Position numbers and translations under genes: made by a program. From an uncultured Clostridia bacterium (GTDB taxonomy: Bacteria > Bacillota > Clostridia > TANB77 > CAG-508), in contig CAKPIA010000007.1 of the NCBI GenBank assembly GCA_934162205.1, forward strand, positions 1 to 64,000: 64,000 bases of DNA, given 5' to 3'. Positions 8,233 to 17,167 of the stretch are shown here, one piece after another (position 1 is the first letter of the stretch; every line of letters starts with the position of its first letter). The notes beneath the pieces were generated by a model, which ran no database searches, was not told where the DNA came from, and was given only the letters and a program-made list of their open reading frames with translations.

Positions 8233-10443
8233 TTAATTTACTGTTAATATTGGACAATTTGAGCCCCAATTTTTTATTGTTTGATATGTTGTTGTACTTG
8301 TACCAGGTGTATTTATTACAATATTCATTTTAAAATTAACACAATAATTTAAATCAATCATTGAAGTACATGAAGAAATATTTGCTGAATTTACTGTTAA
8401 TGTTCCTGATAAAGATGTGCATTTATCAAATGTATAATTCATAGTTGTAACATTTTGTGGAATAATAGGAAATTCATTTAAAGATGTGCATTTATCAAAT
8501 GCATAATCCATCTTTGTCACTTCTGATGGTAATTCACAATATATATTTTTTAAAGATGTACAATCTGAAAATGCTGCTGTCATATTTTCAACATATTTAG
8601 GTAAAGAATATACTGATTCTAATGATGTACACCTATAAAACATTGATGCAAAAGAATTCTCTTCTACTCTAACCTCACTACCTATATTTATTCCCTTTAT
8701 AGCAGTATTTTCCCTAAAGCCTTTACTAGATTTCATTTTCAAATAAGTATTATATATTCTTCCATTAACCTTATATTTATTTGCTACTGTAACAATTTCT
8801 GAATTTCCTTTATATTCAGTTAAGTTTACATTATTACTATCTACAGTATATGCCCATTCATTACTATCTATTTCTTCTATGGCATTTACATCTCCAATTT
8901 TTGCTGTTACTATTTTTACATATGTATAATAATTAGAATCAAACCAACTTGAAAATGATTTATATGTATCTGAATCTTCTCCATTGACAATTATTGTAAA
9001 ATTCTTTTTATATTGTTGATAATACCCTGCTGTTACTATATTTTCTGTATTAGTTACATTTACACTATTAATGCATAATGTTCCTTCTAAACTTATCGCT
9101 CCATAAAATGTTGAATTTAAACTTCTAACACTTTCTGGTATTTGCGGAGCTGTTTTTAAAGATCTACATCCTGCAAATGTATAATTCATTGTTTTTACAT
9201 TTTCTGGAATATTTTTTACAGATTCAAGTGAAGTACATCCTGCAAATGCATTATCCATCTCATTCCAATAAAAATATGTATTTTTATCTAAATTTACGTT
9301 TCTAATTGTTGTATTATTTTTAAATGCACTATTTGAATTTATTTTAGTTTTATATATGATGTTATCTACTTTATATGCTGCATGTACATAAACATCTTTA
9401 TTAGAACCTTTATATTTATTTAATATAATTTGGGAATTTTCTGAATCTATTTTATACTCCCATTCGGAATCACTTATTTCATATTCTGTACCATCAGTAG
9501 ATGAAGTTGTTATAAACTTAGTTGTAGTATTTCCAACTACATCTTCAACTCTTATTTCATATCTTGTATTTTCCTTTAAAGATAAACTTTCTTCTAATTC
9601 TGCTACTTTGTTTAATTTATTAGCAGCTCCAGCAGAAGAGTTCAAATCACACTCCATAACCCATAAATATTGCAACCCACTTAAATCATCCTTTAACTTG
9701 AAATGTATTAGACTTTTATAAAGTGTCATTTCTAATTCTGGTTTTACTTTATCAATATTTTTAACTTCATGTGTTGCCATAGTTTTAGTTACAGCATTAT
9801 CTTTTTGTAGTTTTGCATAAATTATTGTGTTATTATTTTCTACTACTATTTTCTCTTTATAATTTTTCCATTCTACTGTATCTAATGAATATAATATATT
9901 ATAATCTTTATATTTGTCATTACCTATACTTATTTCTACTTCTACGTTATTTTTTGTCCATTCATTTGTTGATTGAGTAAACTTAATTATAGCATTATTT
10001 TTATCTTCTAAATCAATATCTAATTCTTTTTCTATTTCACTATCCTTGCCTATATATTCTGTTTTGTCTGTAAACACATTAAAAACATAACCTTCTTTTG
10101 TTGTTACAATCAACTTAGGATTTTGTGAATCATTATAATCTTCCTTTATTCTATTTTTAAAATCATCATCTTCTTCTAGTATTGATTTTACATTTTTAAG
10201 TATTTCCTGTTTTGTTGAATATTTTTCTCTGTCTAAATATGCATCACCATTTCCTTGAGTAACAGCCATATCTATTTTTTCTTTATATTTACTTATATCG
10301 TTTATTTCTCTTGCTGTCGCTGCTCTTTTTAATATTCCATTTTCTCCCGTTAGTAATGCAATTGTAATACCTGCCAAAATTAAAAGAATAATTATTGTAA
10401 TAATTAAAGCTATTAATGTTATACCTTTTTTAGATTTAATCAT
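8233..10443 (-). CDS. Prepilin-tagged, BspA-like leucine-rich repeat surface protein
   Basis: This 736-residue protein starts with a class III (type IV prepilin-like) leader: MIKSKKG, then a hydrophobic helix from ITLIALIITI, then TGENGILKRA. Cleavage would fall after Gly7. Position 5 of the mature protein is Ala, not the Glu of classical pilins. The exodomain includes an Ig-like segment (about 165-315). It is followed by two copies of a module (around 325 and 530) beginning SEWEYKID/SNEWAYTVD, each ending in BspA/LRR_5-type repeats such as FAGCTSLESV, FAGCRSLKTA and FDKCTSLNEF. Such LRRs usually mediate adhesion. It has its own SD (AGGAGG) and terminator. The likely processing enzyme is the prepilin peptidase at 44.7-45.4 kb. 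No pilus ATPase or platform gene is nearby. Confidence 0.85.
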   Translation of the reverse strand: MIKSKKGITLIALIITIIILLILAGITIALLTGENGILKRAATAREINDISKYKEKIDMAVTQGNGDAYLDREKYSTKQEILKNVKSILEEDDDFKNRIKEDYNDSQNPKLIVTTKEGYVFNVFTDKTEYIGKDSEIEKELDIDLEDKNNAIIKFTQSTNEWTKNNVEVEISIGNDKYKDYNILYSLDTVEWKNYKEKIVVENNNTIIYAKLQKDNAVTKTMATHEVKNIDKVKPELEMTLYKSLIHFKLKDDLSGLQYLWVMECDLNSSAGAANKLNKVAELEESLSLKENTRYEIRVEDVVGNTTTKFITTSSTDGTEYEISDSEWEYKIDSENSQIILNKYKGSNKDVYVHAAYKVDNIIYKTKINSNSAFKNNTTIRNVNLDKNTYFYWNEMDNAFAGCTSLESVKNIPENVKTMNYTFAGCRSLKTAPQIPESVRSLNSTFYGAISLEGTLCINSVNVTNTENIVTAGYYQQYKKNFTIIVNGEDSDTYKSFSSWFDSNYYTYVKIVTAKIGDVNAIEEIDSNEWAYTVDSNNVNLTEYKGNSEIVTVANKYKVNGRIYNTYLKMKSSKGFRENTAIKGINIGSEVRVEENSFASMFYRCTSLESVYSLPKYVENMTAAFSDCTSLKNIYCELPSEVTKMDYAFDKCTSLNEFPIIPQNVTTMNYTFDKCTSLSGTLTVNSANISSCTSMIDLNYCVNFKMNIVINTPGTSTTTYQTIKNWGSNCPILTVN

Positions 10444-10523
10444 TTGTGCATCCTCCTTATTTTTTCTGTATAAAGTATATATTAGCTATATAATTTTTTC
10501 AATAATTGTAATTAAATTGTAAT

Positions 10524-10570
10524 AAAAAAATCCAAATTATTAACAAAAATTAATAATCTGGATTCATTTT
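10524..10570 (-). terminator. Terminator of gap
   Basis: Hairpin ATCCAAATTATTAA / TTAATAATCTGGAT lies about 20 bases beyond the gap stop, with a T run on the minus strand. Confidence 0.75.
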
Positions 10571-10588
10571 TATATAAATGATTATATA

Positions 10589-11605
10589 TTATCCTAATTC
10601 TGCAAAGTATTTGATTGTTCTTACCATTTGGCTTGTATAAGAGTTTTCATTATCATACCAAGAAACTACTTGTACTTGATATAATCCATCTCCAATTTCT
10701 GTTACCATAGTTTGAGTACTATCAAATAATGATCCATATCTCATACCTATAACATCTGAAGAAACTAATAATTCATCTGTATATCCAAATGATTCGCTTG
10801 ATTCAGCTTTCATAGCAGAATTTATTGAATCAACTGTTATATTTTCTCCTTTTACAACTGCAACTAATATTGTTGTTGATCCTGTTGGAACTGGAACTCT
10901 TTGTGCAGATCCAATTAATTTACCATTTAATTCTGGTATAACTAATCCAATTGCTTTTGCAGCTCCTGTTGAGTTTGGTACTATATTTACAGCAGCAGCT
11001 CTTGCTCTTCTTAAATCACCTTTTCTATGTGGTCCATCTAAAAGCATTTGATCTCCTGTATAAGCATGTACTGTTGTCATTATTCCTGATTGAATTGGTG
11101 CATAATCATTTAATGCTTTTGCCATTGGTGCTAAACAGTTTGTTGTACAAGATGCAGCTGATATTATTTTTTCATCTGCTGTTAATGTTTTTTCATTTAC
11201 TCCATAAACTATTGTTGGTAAATCTTTTCCAGCTGGTGCTGAAATAACAACTTTTTTAGCTCCTGCATCAATATGTGCTTGTGCTTTTTCTTTTGATGTA
11301 TAGAATCCTGTACATTCTAATACAACATCTACACCAATTTCTCCCCATGGTAAATCTTTTGCATCTTTTTCTGCATATATTTTTATTGTTTTTCCATCTA
11401 CTGTTATAGAATCTTCTCCAGCAACAACTGTATCTGCTTTTTCGTATCTTCCTTGTGCTGAATCATATTTTAATAATTGAGCAAGCATAGCTGGACTTGT
11501 TAAGTCATTTATTGCTACAACTTCATACCCTTCTGCTCCAAACATTTGTCTAAATGCAAGACGCCCTATACGTCCAAAACCATTAATGGCTACTTTTACT
11601 GACAT
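10589..11605 (-). CDS. gap: Glyceraldehyde-3-phosphate dehydrogenase, type I
   Basis: This 338-residue protein oxidises glyceraldehyde-3-phosphate to 1,3-bisphosphoglycerate with NAD. The Rossmann start is [16 protein letters not shown]. The catalytic Cys is in [13 protein letters not shown] (Cys153), the general-base His is in [11 protein letters not shown] (His180), and SWYDNENSY closes the catalytic domain. It lies in its own unit: a promoter with TTGAAA/TAGAAT boxes is upstream and a terminator downstream. It is separated from pgk by the LRR gene, unlike the gap-pgk-tpi order common in Firmicutes. No cggR-type regulator is present. Confidence 0.98.
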   Translation of the reverse strand: MSVKVAINGFGRIGRLAFRQMFGAEGYEVVAINDLTSPAMLAQLLKYDSAQGRYEKADTVVAGEDSITVDGKTIKIYAEKDAKDLPWGEIGVDVVLECTGFYTSKEKAQAHIDAGAKKVVISAPAGKDLPTIVYGVNEKTLTADEKIISAASCTTNCLAPMAKALNDYAPIQSGIMTTVHAYTGDQMLLDGPHRKGDLRRARAAAVNIVPNSTGAAKAIGLVIPELNGKLIGSAQRVPVPTGSTTILVAVVKGENITVDSINSAMKAESSESFGYTDELLVSSDVIGMRYGSLFDSTQTMVTEIGDGLYQVQVVSWYDNENSYTSQMVRTIKYFAELG

Positions 11606-11685
11606 AAAAATTCCTCCTTTAATTTAAAAGCTTTTTGCTTATTATACATTTTTTATATTATTACCTATTTTACTTAGGCAATACA

Positions 11686-11714
11686 ATTCTATATCAAAAA
11701 ATATTACATTTCAA
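11686..11714 (-). promoter_or_regulatory. Sigma-A promoter of gap
   Basis: Minus strand: TTGAAA, 17 bases, TAGAAT, with TTTTTTGATA before the -10 and TTGTATTG after it. This matches the pgk promoter almost base for base over about 45 positions. Confidence 0.75.
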
Positions 11715-11765
11715 GTATTATTTTATATAACTTTTAATTATTTTATTTTCATTTTACATAAACTG

Positions 11766-11794
11766 TTGACTTTTTAATAATTATATGTTATCAT
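11766..11794 (+). promoter_or_regulatory. Strong sigma-A promoter of an orphan short transcript
   Basis: TTGACT, a 17-base spacer and TATCAT point rightward into a region with no ordinary gene. Transcription would start near 11801. Confidence 0.7.
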
Positions 11795-11840
11795 ATATTT
11801 ATGAAGTCGGTGACTTTAGTAAAACATAAGGAGGAGTTTG

Positions 11841-11870
11841 ATGCGGAAAATTAGAGCACCTACATATTAA
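11841..11870 (+). CDS. Nine-residue ORF in an orphan transcription unit
   Basis: ATG to TAA encodes MRKIRAPTY. A perfect AAGGAGG lies 6 bases upstream of the ATG. The ORF sits between a strong promoter (11766-11794) and a terminator (11944-11986), so a transcript of about 185 bases is expected. A small hairpin (AAGTC GGT GACTT) lies near the 5' end. No downstream gene on this strand could be attenuated, so a leader peptide is unlikely. It may be a small peptide gene or a dual-function sRNA. The start site and spacing are well formed, but the length makes chance possible. No known family is recognised. Confidence 0.4.
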   Translation: MRKIRAPTY

Positions 11871-11943
11871 AATATTTATTTAAAAAATTAAAAATTTAAT
11901 ATTAAGATTTAAAAAACTTACAAAAAAAGTCGCAACAAACTAG

Positions 11944-11986
11944 AGAAGGAACTTGTTTAAATAAACATGTTCCTTCTTTCTTTTTA
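11944..11986. terminator. Bidirectional terminator
   Basis: Stem AGAAGGAAC / GTTCCTTCT, with further pairing inside the loop, is followed by T-rich sequence on the plus strand. It ends the orphan transcript and probably also the GH15 gene on the minus strand (stop at 11988). Confidence 0.75.
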
Positions 11987-11987
11987 T

Positions 11988-13886
11988 TTATCTCATCATT
12001 TTTTCTAATACAATTATAAACATTGCATGTGACCAACCTAAACCTAACACCCAATTTGGTTTTAAAGTACTATTATCTATTTGTTCTCCTAGAAAATTGT
12101 GCTTTCCAGCTGTCTTTACTACAAAATCAAATGCTTCTTTTGCTTTTTTCTTTTCACCTTTTTCTAAATAATATAAAGCCATCCATAAATTTGCAATTGG
12201 CCAAGGATTTCCATTCATATAGTGATCATTTTCAAATCTTTGGTATCCACCTGTATATGTTCTTAAAGTTAAATTAATTCTTTCAACAGTATTTTGTATT
12301 TTCTTTTCTTTTGGTGTAAAAACTTTAAATGGAACCACTGCACCTAACATACTTATATCCATTTTTCTATCTTCTATATTTCTTACATAAGAATTTTTTT
12401 CTTCATCATATAAATTTTCATTTATATATTTTTTTATTTCAACTTGAAGTCTTTCTATTTCTCTTTCAGATTTAGAAATCTTCTCATCTTTTAATCTATT
12501 ATTATCAAAATCTGAAACATTTTTTCCAAGTATTGAATATATTTTTAATATACATTCAAACGCAGAATAGATACTAGCTAATGAATAAAGATGTATACCT
12601 TCTGACATTTCCCATAAATCATAACTTATATGATATTTATTTGTTTTTTCAAATAAATCATTTATATATCTTTTTAAGAAATCTATTGCTTTTTCACACA
12701 TTTTTAAATTATCTTTTAAAAACTTTTCTTCTTTTGTTTGTTCGTAATGAGAATAAATTCCATAAACAACACTTGCTGTTTCATCTATTTGATATCCCCA
12801 ACAAGGTGCTAATTTTCCATCTGTATAAAATCTTTGTTCCCACATTCCATTTTTGCTTTGTGTATTTTTACAAAAGTTTTTATAGAATTTTTCTGTTTCT
12901 TTTTGCATTTGTAATATATCTAATGCTTTTGTTATAAATACAGCATCTCTAGGCCAACAATATGCGTATCTTCCGCATTTTGTTAAGTCCTCATCTATTT
13001 CTGGAGCTGCTATAATTCCACCTGTTGTTTGATTTTGAAGCAATGGAAATAGTAATATTGTCCTTTTATATATTTCTTGTATTTTCTCTTCATAACTATT
13101 TTTTGGTTCTTTTAGGTTTAATCCATTATGTGTTTTAACAAATTTTCTCCAATAAGATTTTGTATTTGTATATTCTTTTTGAAAATCTATTTTTCTTATT
13201 CTTTCTATTTCTGTTTCTAAATCGCTTATTTTGTTTACACTATCTTGTATTAAAATACAAATTTCTAAAGAGACTTTTTCTCCTTTTTTTACTATTCCCA
13301 AATCATATTTAACACTGGAGTCTTTTGACATTCCTATATAATCTTTGTCATATATACATCCACTTTTTATAGTGTTTTTACTACCATTTATTTGATGTCC
13401 AGATATTTTGTTACTTTTTGCAAAAGTAGAAAACATAAAATCATGTGAATATTGAATCATTCCATTATCAATAATTTTTGCTCCAACAAAATTATTATGA
13501 TCAGATAATAATTCTGAATGTATAAAAAATTCTATATTTAAGTCTATATTGTTTTCATTAATAAAAGTATATCTTTTTAATAAAACATTTTCTTTTATTA
13601 ATATAAAATCTGTTTGTACTACTTTTAAATTAAAATATGTGTTATCTATTTCAGTATTTAAAACATTTGTATCTGTATCATAATATTGTTTGTATGTGTT
13701 GTTAATATCATCATGTAAATATATTAAATCTGAATCATTAACTTTTACTCCTGTATGATAAAAATTAATATATTGCTTATTATCTTTATTTGGATAATAA
13801 ATTCTTTGTAATTCTCCTTTTGCTGTATATGTTGCAAGCATATCTTTATTACCAATTATTGCTTCATTTAAATATTTGTTACTCAT
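11988..13886 (-). CDS. Glycoside hydrolase family 15 (glucoamylase-like)
   Basis: This 632-residue protein has the two-part GH15 layout: an N-terminal beta-sandwich (about 1-260) and an (alpha/alpha)6 barrel. Barrel landmarks are RYAYCWPRDAVF, the YDLWEMSEGIH motif that carries the general-acid Glu, NDHYMNGNPWPIANLW, and the C-terminal GEQID...LGLGWSHA with the second catalytic Glu. It would release glucose from the non-reducing ends of alpha-glucans or short maltodextrins. No signal peptide is seen, so it is cytoplasmic and likely acts on stored glycogen. The debranching enzyme at 49.3-51.3 kb would complement it. SD AAAGGAG is present. Confidence 0.88.
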   Translation of the reverse strand: MSNKYLNEAIIGNKDMLATYTAKGELQRIYYPNKDNKQYINFYHTGVKVNDSDLIYLHDDINNTYKQYYDTDTNVLNTEIDNTYFNLKVVQTDFILIKENVLLKRYTFINENNIDLNIEFFIHSELLSDHNNFVGAKIIDNGMIQYSHDFMFSTFAKSNKISGHQINGSKNTIKSGCIYDKDYIGMSKDSSVKYDLGIVKKGEKVSLEICILIQDSVNKISDLETEIERIRKIDFQKEYTNTKSYWRKFVKTHNGLNLKEPKNSYEEKIQEIYKRTILLFPLLQNQTTGGIIAAPEIDEDLTKCGRYAYCWPRDAVFITKALDILQMQKETEKFYKNFCKNTQSKNGMWEQRFYTDGKLAPCWGYQIDETASVVYGIYSHYEQTKEEKFLKDNLKMCEKAIDFLKRYINDLFEKTNKYHISYDLWEMSEGIHLYSLASIYSAFECILKIYSILGKNVSDFDNNRLKDEKISKSEREIERLQVEIKKYINENLYDEEKNSYVRNIEDRKMDISMLGAVVPFKVFTPKEKKIQNTVERINLTLRTYTGGYQRFENDHYMNGNPWPIANLWMALYYLEKGEKKKAKEAFDFVVKTAGKHNFLGEQIDNSTLKPNWVLGLGWSHAMFIIVLEKMMR

Positions 13887-13910
13887 CTTAATTTTTAACT
13901 CCTTTGTATT

Positions 13911-15551
13911 TTATGACAAGATATCAACTATTTGTTTTTCTAACTCTTTAATTTTTTCATTTATTCTAAATGTCTCTTCATCTTTTATATCTTTTCTCAT
14001 ATCATTTCTTATCATTGTATCCATGTCATTAATTTCACTTTTTAGTTTATTTAATCTTTCTAATACTTCAACTTTTAATTTATCATGTTTTCTTGGTTTG
14101 CCTTTTTCTATTAATTGTACTTCTTCATTTGCTAAATTATATATATCTCCATAATCTGGTATAATAACATCAATTTTTGTTTCTTCTAAAATTTTATCTT
14201 TTAATACTACTTGAGATTCTTCTTCTCCATGTACTAAAAATATGTGTTTTGGTTTCTTTTCAAATGAATATATAAAATTCATAAGCCATTGTTGGTCAGC
14301 ATGTCCAGAATATCCTTCAATATATTCTACTCTTGCATTTACAGCAATTTCTTCTCCAAATATTTTAACTTTTTTAGCACCATTTACAATACTATATCCT
14401 AAAGTTCCAGGTGCTTGATATCCAACAAACAATATTGTACTATTTGTTTTCCATAAATGGTGTTTTAAATGATGTTTTATTCTTCCAACTTCACACATAC
14501 CACTTGCAGATATTATTATACAAGGTGTTGGATCTTCATTTAATGCTTTTGATTCATCAGCTGTTACTGTAAATTTAAGTCCAGGAAATTCTAATGGGTT
14601 ATCACCACTTTGTATTTCTTTTTGTACTTCTTCTTCAAATAAATCCATATTTTCTCTAAAAACTTCTGTTGCAGATATTGCTAATGGACTATCTACATAT
14701 ACTGGCACTTTCATAAGAGTTCTATATTTTCTTATAAACTCTTCATCATTTCTTTCTTCTTTTATTTTATTTAATTCATATAATATTTCTTGTGTTCTAC
14801 CTACTGCAAATGATGGTATTACAACAGTTCCACCATTATCAATTGTTTCAGAAACTATATCCAAAAACATTTCTGCTTTTTGATCATTTTTTACATGAAG
14901 TCTGCTTCCATATGTTGATTCCATTATTAAATAGTCTGTATCTTCAATCATTGTAGGAGAATCTAAAAGTGGTATATCATTATTTCCTATATCTCCTGTA
15001 AATACAGCTTTTTCTTCTCTTCCATTTTCTTTTGCCCATACTTCTATAATACTTGAACCTAGCATATGTCCAGCATCATTAAATCTTACATGTATGTTTT
15101 CATCAATATCTATTATTTCATCATATTTTACTGGCACAAAAACTTCCAAACATCTTGCAGCATCTTCTGCTGTATATAATGGTGGAATTTCTTTTTCACC
15201 TTTTCTTACTCTTTTTCTGTTTTTCCATTCGTTTTCCATTTCTTGAATATGTCCACTATCTGGTAACATTAAACTACATAAATCACATGTTGCTTTATGT
15301 GCATATATTGGTTTTCTATAACCTTCATTATATAATTTTGGTATTCTTCCAGAATGATCTATATGTGCATGTGTAAGTAGCATAAAATCTATTTCTGTTG
15401 GATCAAATAAAAATGGATCATTATTATCCTCTTCTAATTCAGCACTTCCTTGAAACATACCACAATCCACTAAAAATTTTTTTCCAGCAGCTTCTACTAA
15501 ATAATTTGAACCTGTTACAGTTTTTGTTGCTCCTAAAAATTTTATTTTCAT
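13911..15551 (-). CDS. MBL-fold beta-CASP protein (YSH1/CPSF-like RNA-processing nuclease)
   Basis: This 546-residue protein has a metallo-beta-lactamase core with LTHAHIDHSGRIP (zinc site), DAGHMLGSS and VFTGDIGNND. A beta-CASP insert follows, with ESTYGSR, IPSFAVGRTQEIL, IIISASGMCEVGRIKHHL, and the terminal YSGHADQQWL and LVHGEE motifs. Homologues are RNA endo/exonucleases related to archaeal and eukaryotic cleavage factors and are distinct from RNase J. A charged helical tail (about 470-546) is added. It lies 24 bases upstream of the GH15 gene and 13 bases downstream of the coiled-coil protein gene. Confidence 0.88.
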   Translation of the reverse strand: MKIKFLGATKTVTGSNYLVEAAGKKFLVDCGMFQGSAELEEDNNDPFLFDPTEIDFMLLTHAHIDHSGRIPKLYNEGYRKPIYAHKATCDLCSLMLPDSGHIQEMENEWKNRKRVRKGEKEIPPLYTAEDAARCLEVFVPVKYDEIIDIDENIHVRFNDAGHMLGSSIIEVWAKENGREEKAVFTGDIGNNDIPLLDSPTMIEDTDYLIMESTYGSRLHVKNDQKAEMFLDIVSETIDNGGTVVIPSFAVGRTQEILYELNKIKEERNDEEFIRKYRTLMKVPVYVDSPLAISATEVFRENMDLFEEEVQKEIQSGDNPLEFPGLKFTVTADESKALNEDPTPCIIISASGMCEVGRIKHHLKHHLWKTNSTILFVGYQAPGTLGYSIVNGAKKVKIFGEEIAVNARVEYIEGYSGHADQQWLMNFIYSFEKKPKHIFLVHGEEESQVVLKDKILEETKIDVIIPDYGDIYNLANEEVQLIEKGKPRKHDKLKVEVLERLNKLKSEINDMDTMIRNDMRKDIKDEETFRINEKIKELEKQIVDILS

Positions 15552-15564
15552 AAATACCTCCTAA

Positions 15565-17148
15565 TTAATTAAACAACTTTATTTTTTTGTTCAATTTTAC
15601 TTCAAAATCCTTTTTTGTTATTTCTTTATCATAAGTAATTTCAATTTTATCTTCAAATAATTTTTCGTCAAATAATTGAATATAAAATTTATTTTTTTCT
15701 TTTGTTATTTTTAATTGTAATTGTTCTAATGCAATAGTTCTTACATTAAATATATTTTCTAATATTATATAATTTAAATCTCTATTACCTGAATATTCAA
15801 TTACTAGCTTCGTTTCTATTGCCTTATTTATTAATAACCTTTTTGTTTTTTCTAATTCATTTTGAATTTCTTTTAAATTATTTACATTATTTTTTCTATC
15901 AAAGGGTAACAAATTATAATATCTTAGCAAATAAAATAATTCTAAAACATCTTGTTTAGTTTCTGCTTTTTCTATTTTAAATTTGAAACATTCTAAAAAA
16001 CTTTTTTGGAGTTTTATCATCCTATTTTTTATTTCTATATCTTTATTTTCTATATCTATTAGTTTTAAATATTTATATTTTTCATCTAATTTAGTCTTAT
16101 TTTTTAAATAATTTTGCGGATTAAGTAACTCATTATATTCTTCTATTTTTTCCAAAATTTCTTGTTTTTCTTTAACTAGTATCTCTGCTAACACTCTAAT
16201 ACTAAATATTTTATCTTTTAATTCTAGTTGACTGTTTCTTTTTATATATTCTTTTTCTAATAATTCTTTATTATTTAAAATCTTATCTAATTTGTCAAAT
16301 TTTTTATTTTCTTCTTTTTTCTTTTGCGTAATATCTAATATATATTGTTCTTTATTATTAATTATATTTAAACTTTCTTCCACCTTGTTTTTTTCTTTTT
16401 TAAAATTATTTTTTACTGTATTATCTACTACTACATCCAACAAGAAAGATATTTCTTTTAAATTTTCTATCAAATCTAATGCAATGTCTTTTCCATAGTT
16501 TGCTTCCATTTTATTTTGAAATTCTTCTAAATAATCAATTAAATATTCTTTATTACTTATCCATTTTTTTAAAAATTTATTTCCTACTAAAATGTTTAAA
16601 TTTTGATAAATTAAGTTATGTTCTATACTTTCTATCTCACTTGGAATAGTTGTCCAAGAAAAACCATTAAAATCTCTTAATGGCTCAACATCATTAATAT
16701 TATTTCCTATATTTAGCAAATCTGATAATGTTTTACATATAATTACATATTTTTCTTTTATTATTTTGTCTTTATTTGAAATTTTAGATACACAATATAA
16801 TAACTTTCTTTCTACTGGAAAACAAATTATTTCTTTTGCCTTTTTATCAACAAAAAAAGTTCTATTTTGCAATATTTCATTTTCTTCTGATGTATTTTTT
16901 ACTATTTTTATCATGCTACAATTATTTCTTATAACATCAATTATTTTTTCTATATAATCTTCTTTAGTTGAAACATCTCTTTTGACAATTTCATAATCTT
17001 TATAAGATGCTTCTACTTTGTATAACATACTAAGGAGAAGATTTTTTGCAGACTCATCAAACTTTTTATTCTCTAAGACTTCTTCAATTTGATCATTATA
17101 ATTTTTTTTAACTAGTTTATCTAAAAAATTATCTTTTTTTCTTTGCAA
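15565..17148 (-). CDS. Large coiled-coil protein of unknown function
   Basis: This 527-residue, lysine- and glutamate-rich protein has no recognised domain. Residues about 1-160 look globular with alternating hydrophobic strands. Residues about 240-345 are long helices with heptad-like patterns (KKEKNKVEESLNIINNKEQ), suggesting a coiled coil. The last 120 residues include predicted strands (LQLKITKEKNKFYIQLFDE). No signal peptide or membrane segment is evident, so it is probably cytoplasmic. The start is TTG with GGAG upstream. It lies between ftsK and the beta-CASP gene on the same strand and is probably co-transcribed with both. No function is inferred. Confidence 0.75.
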   Translation of the reverse strand: MQRKKDNFLDKLVKKNYNDQIEEVLENKKFDESAKNLLLSMLYKVEASYKDYEIVKRDVSTKEDYIEKIIDVIRNNCSMIKIVKNTSEENEILQNRTFFVDKKAKEIICFPVERKLLYCVSKISNKDKIIKEKYVIICKTLSDLLNIGNNINDVEPLRDFNGFSWTTIPSEIESIEHNLIYQNLNILVGNKFLKKWISNKEYLIDYLEEFQNKMEANYGKDIALDLIENLKEISFLLDVVVDNTVKNNFKKEKNKVEESLNIINNKEQYILDITQKKKEENKKFDKLDKILNNKELLEKEYIKRNSQLELKDKIFSIRVLAEILVKEKQEILEKIEEYNELLNPQNYLKNKTKLDEKYKYLKLIDIENKDIEIKNRMIKLQKSFLECFKFKIEKAETKQDVLELFYLLRYYNLLPFDRKNNVNNLKEIQNELEKTKRLLINKAIETKLVIEYSGNRDLNYIILENIFNVRTIALEQLQLKITKEKNKFYIQLFDEKLFEDKIEITYDKEITKKDFEVKLNKKIKLFN

Positions 17149-17167
17149 ACTTCTTCTCCTTTCTTAT

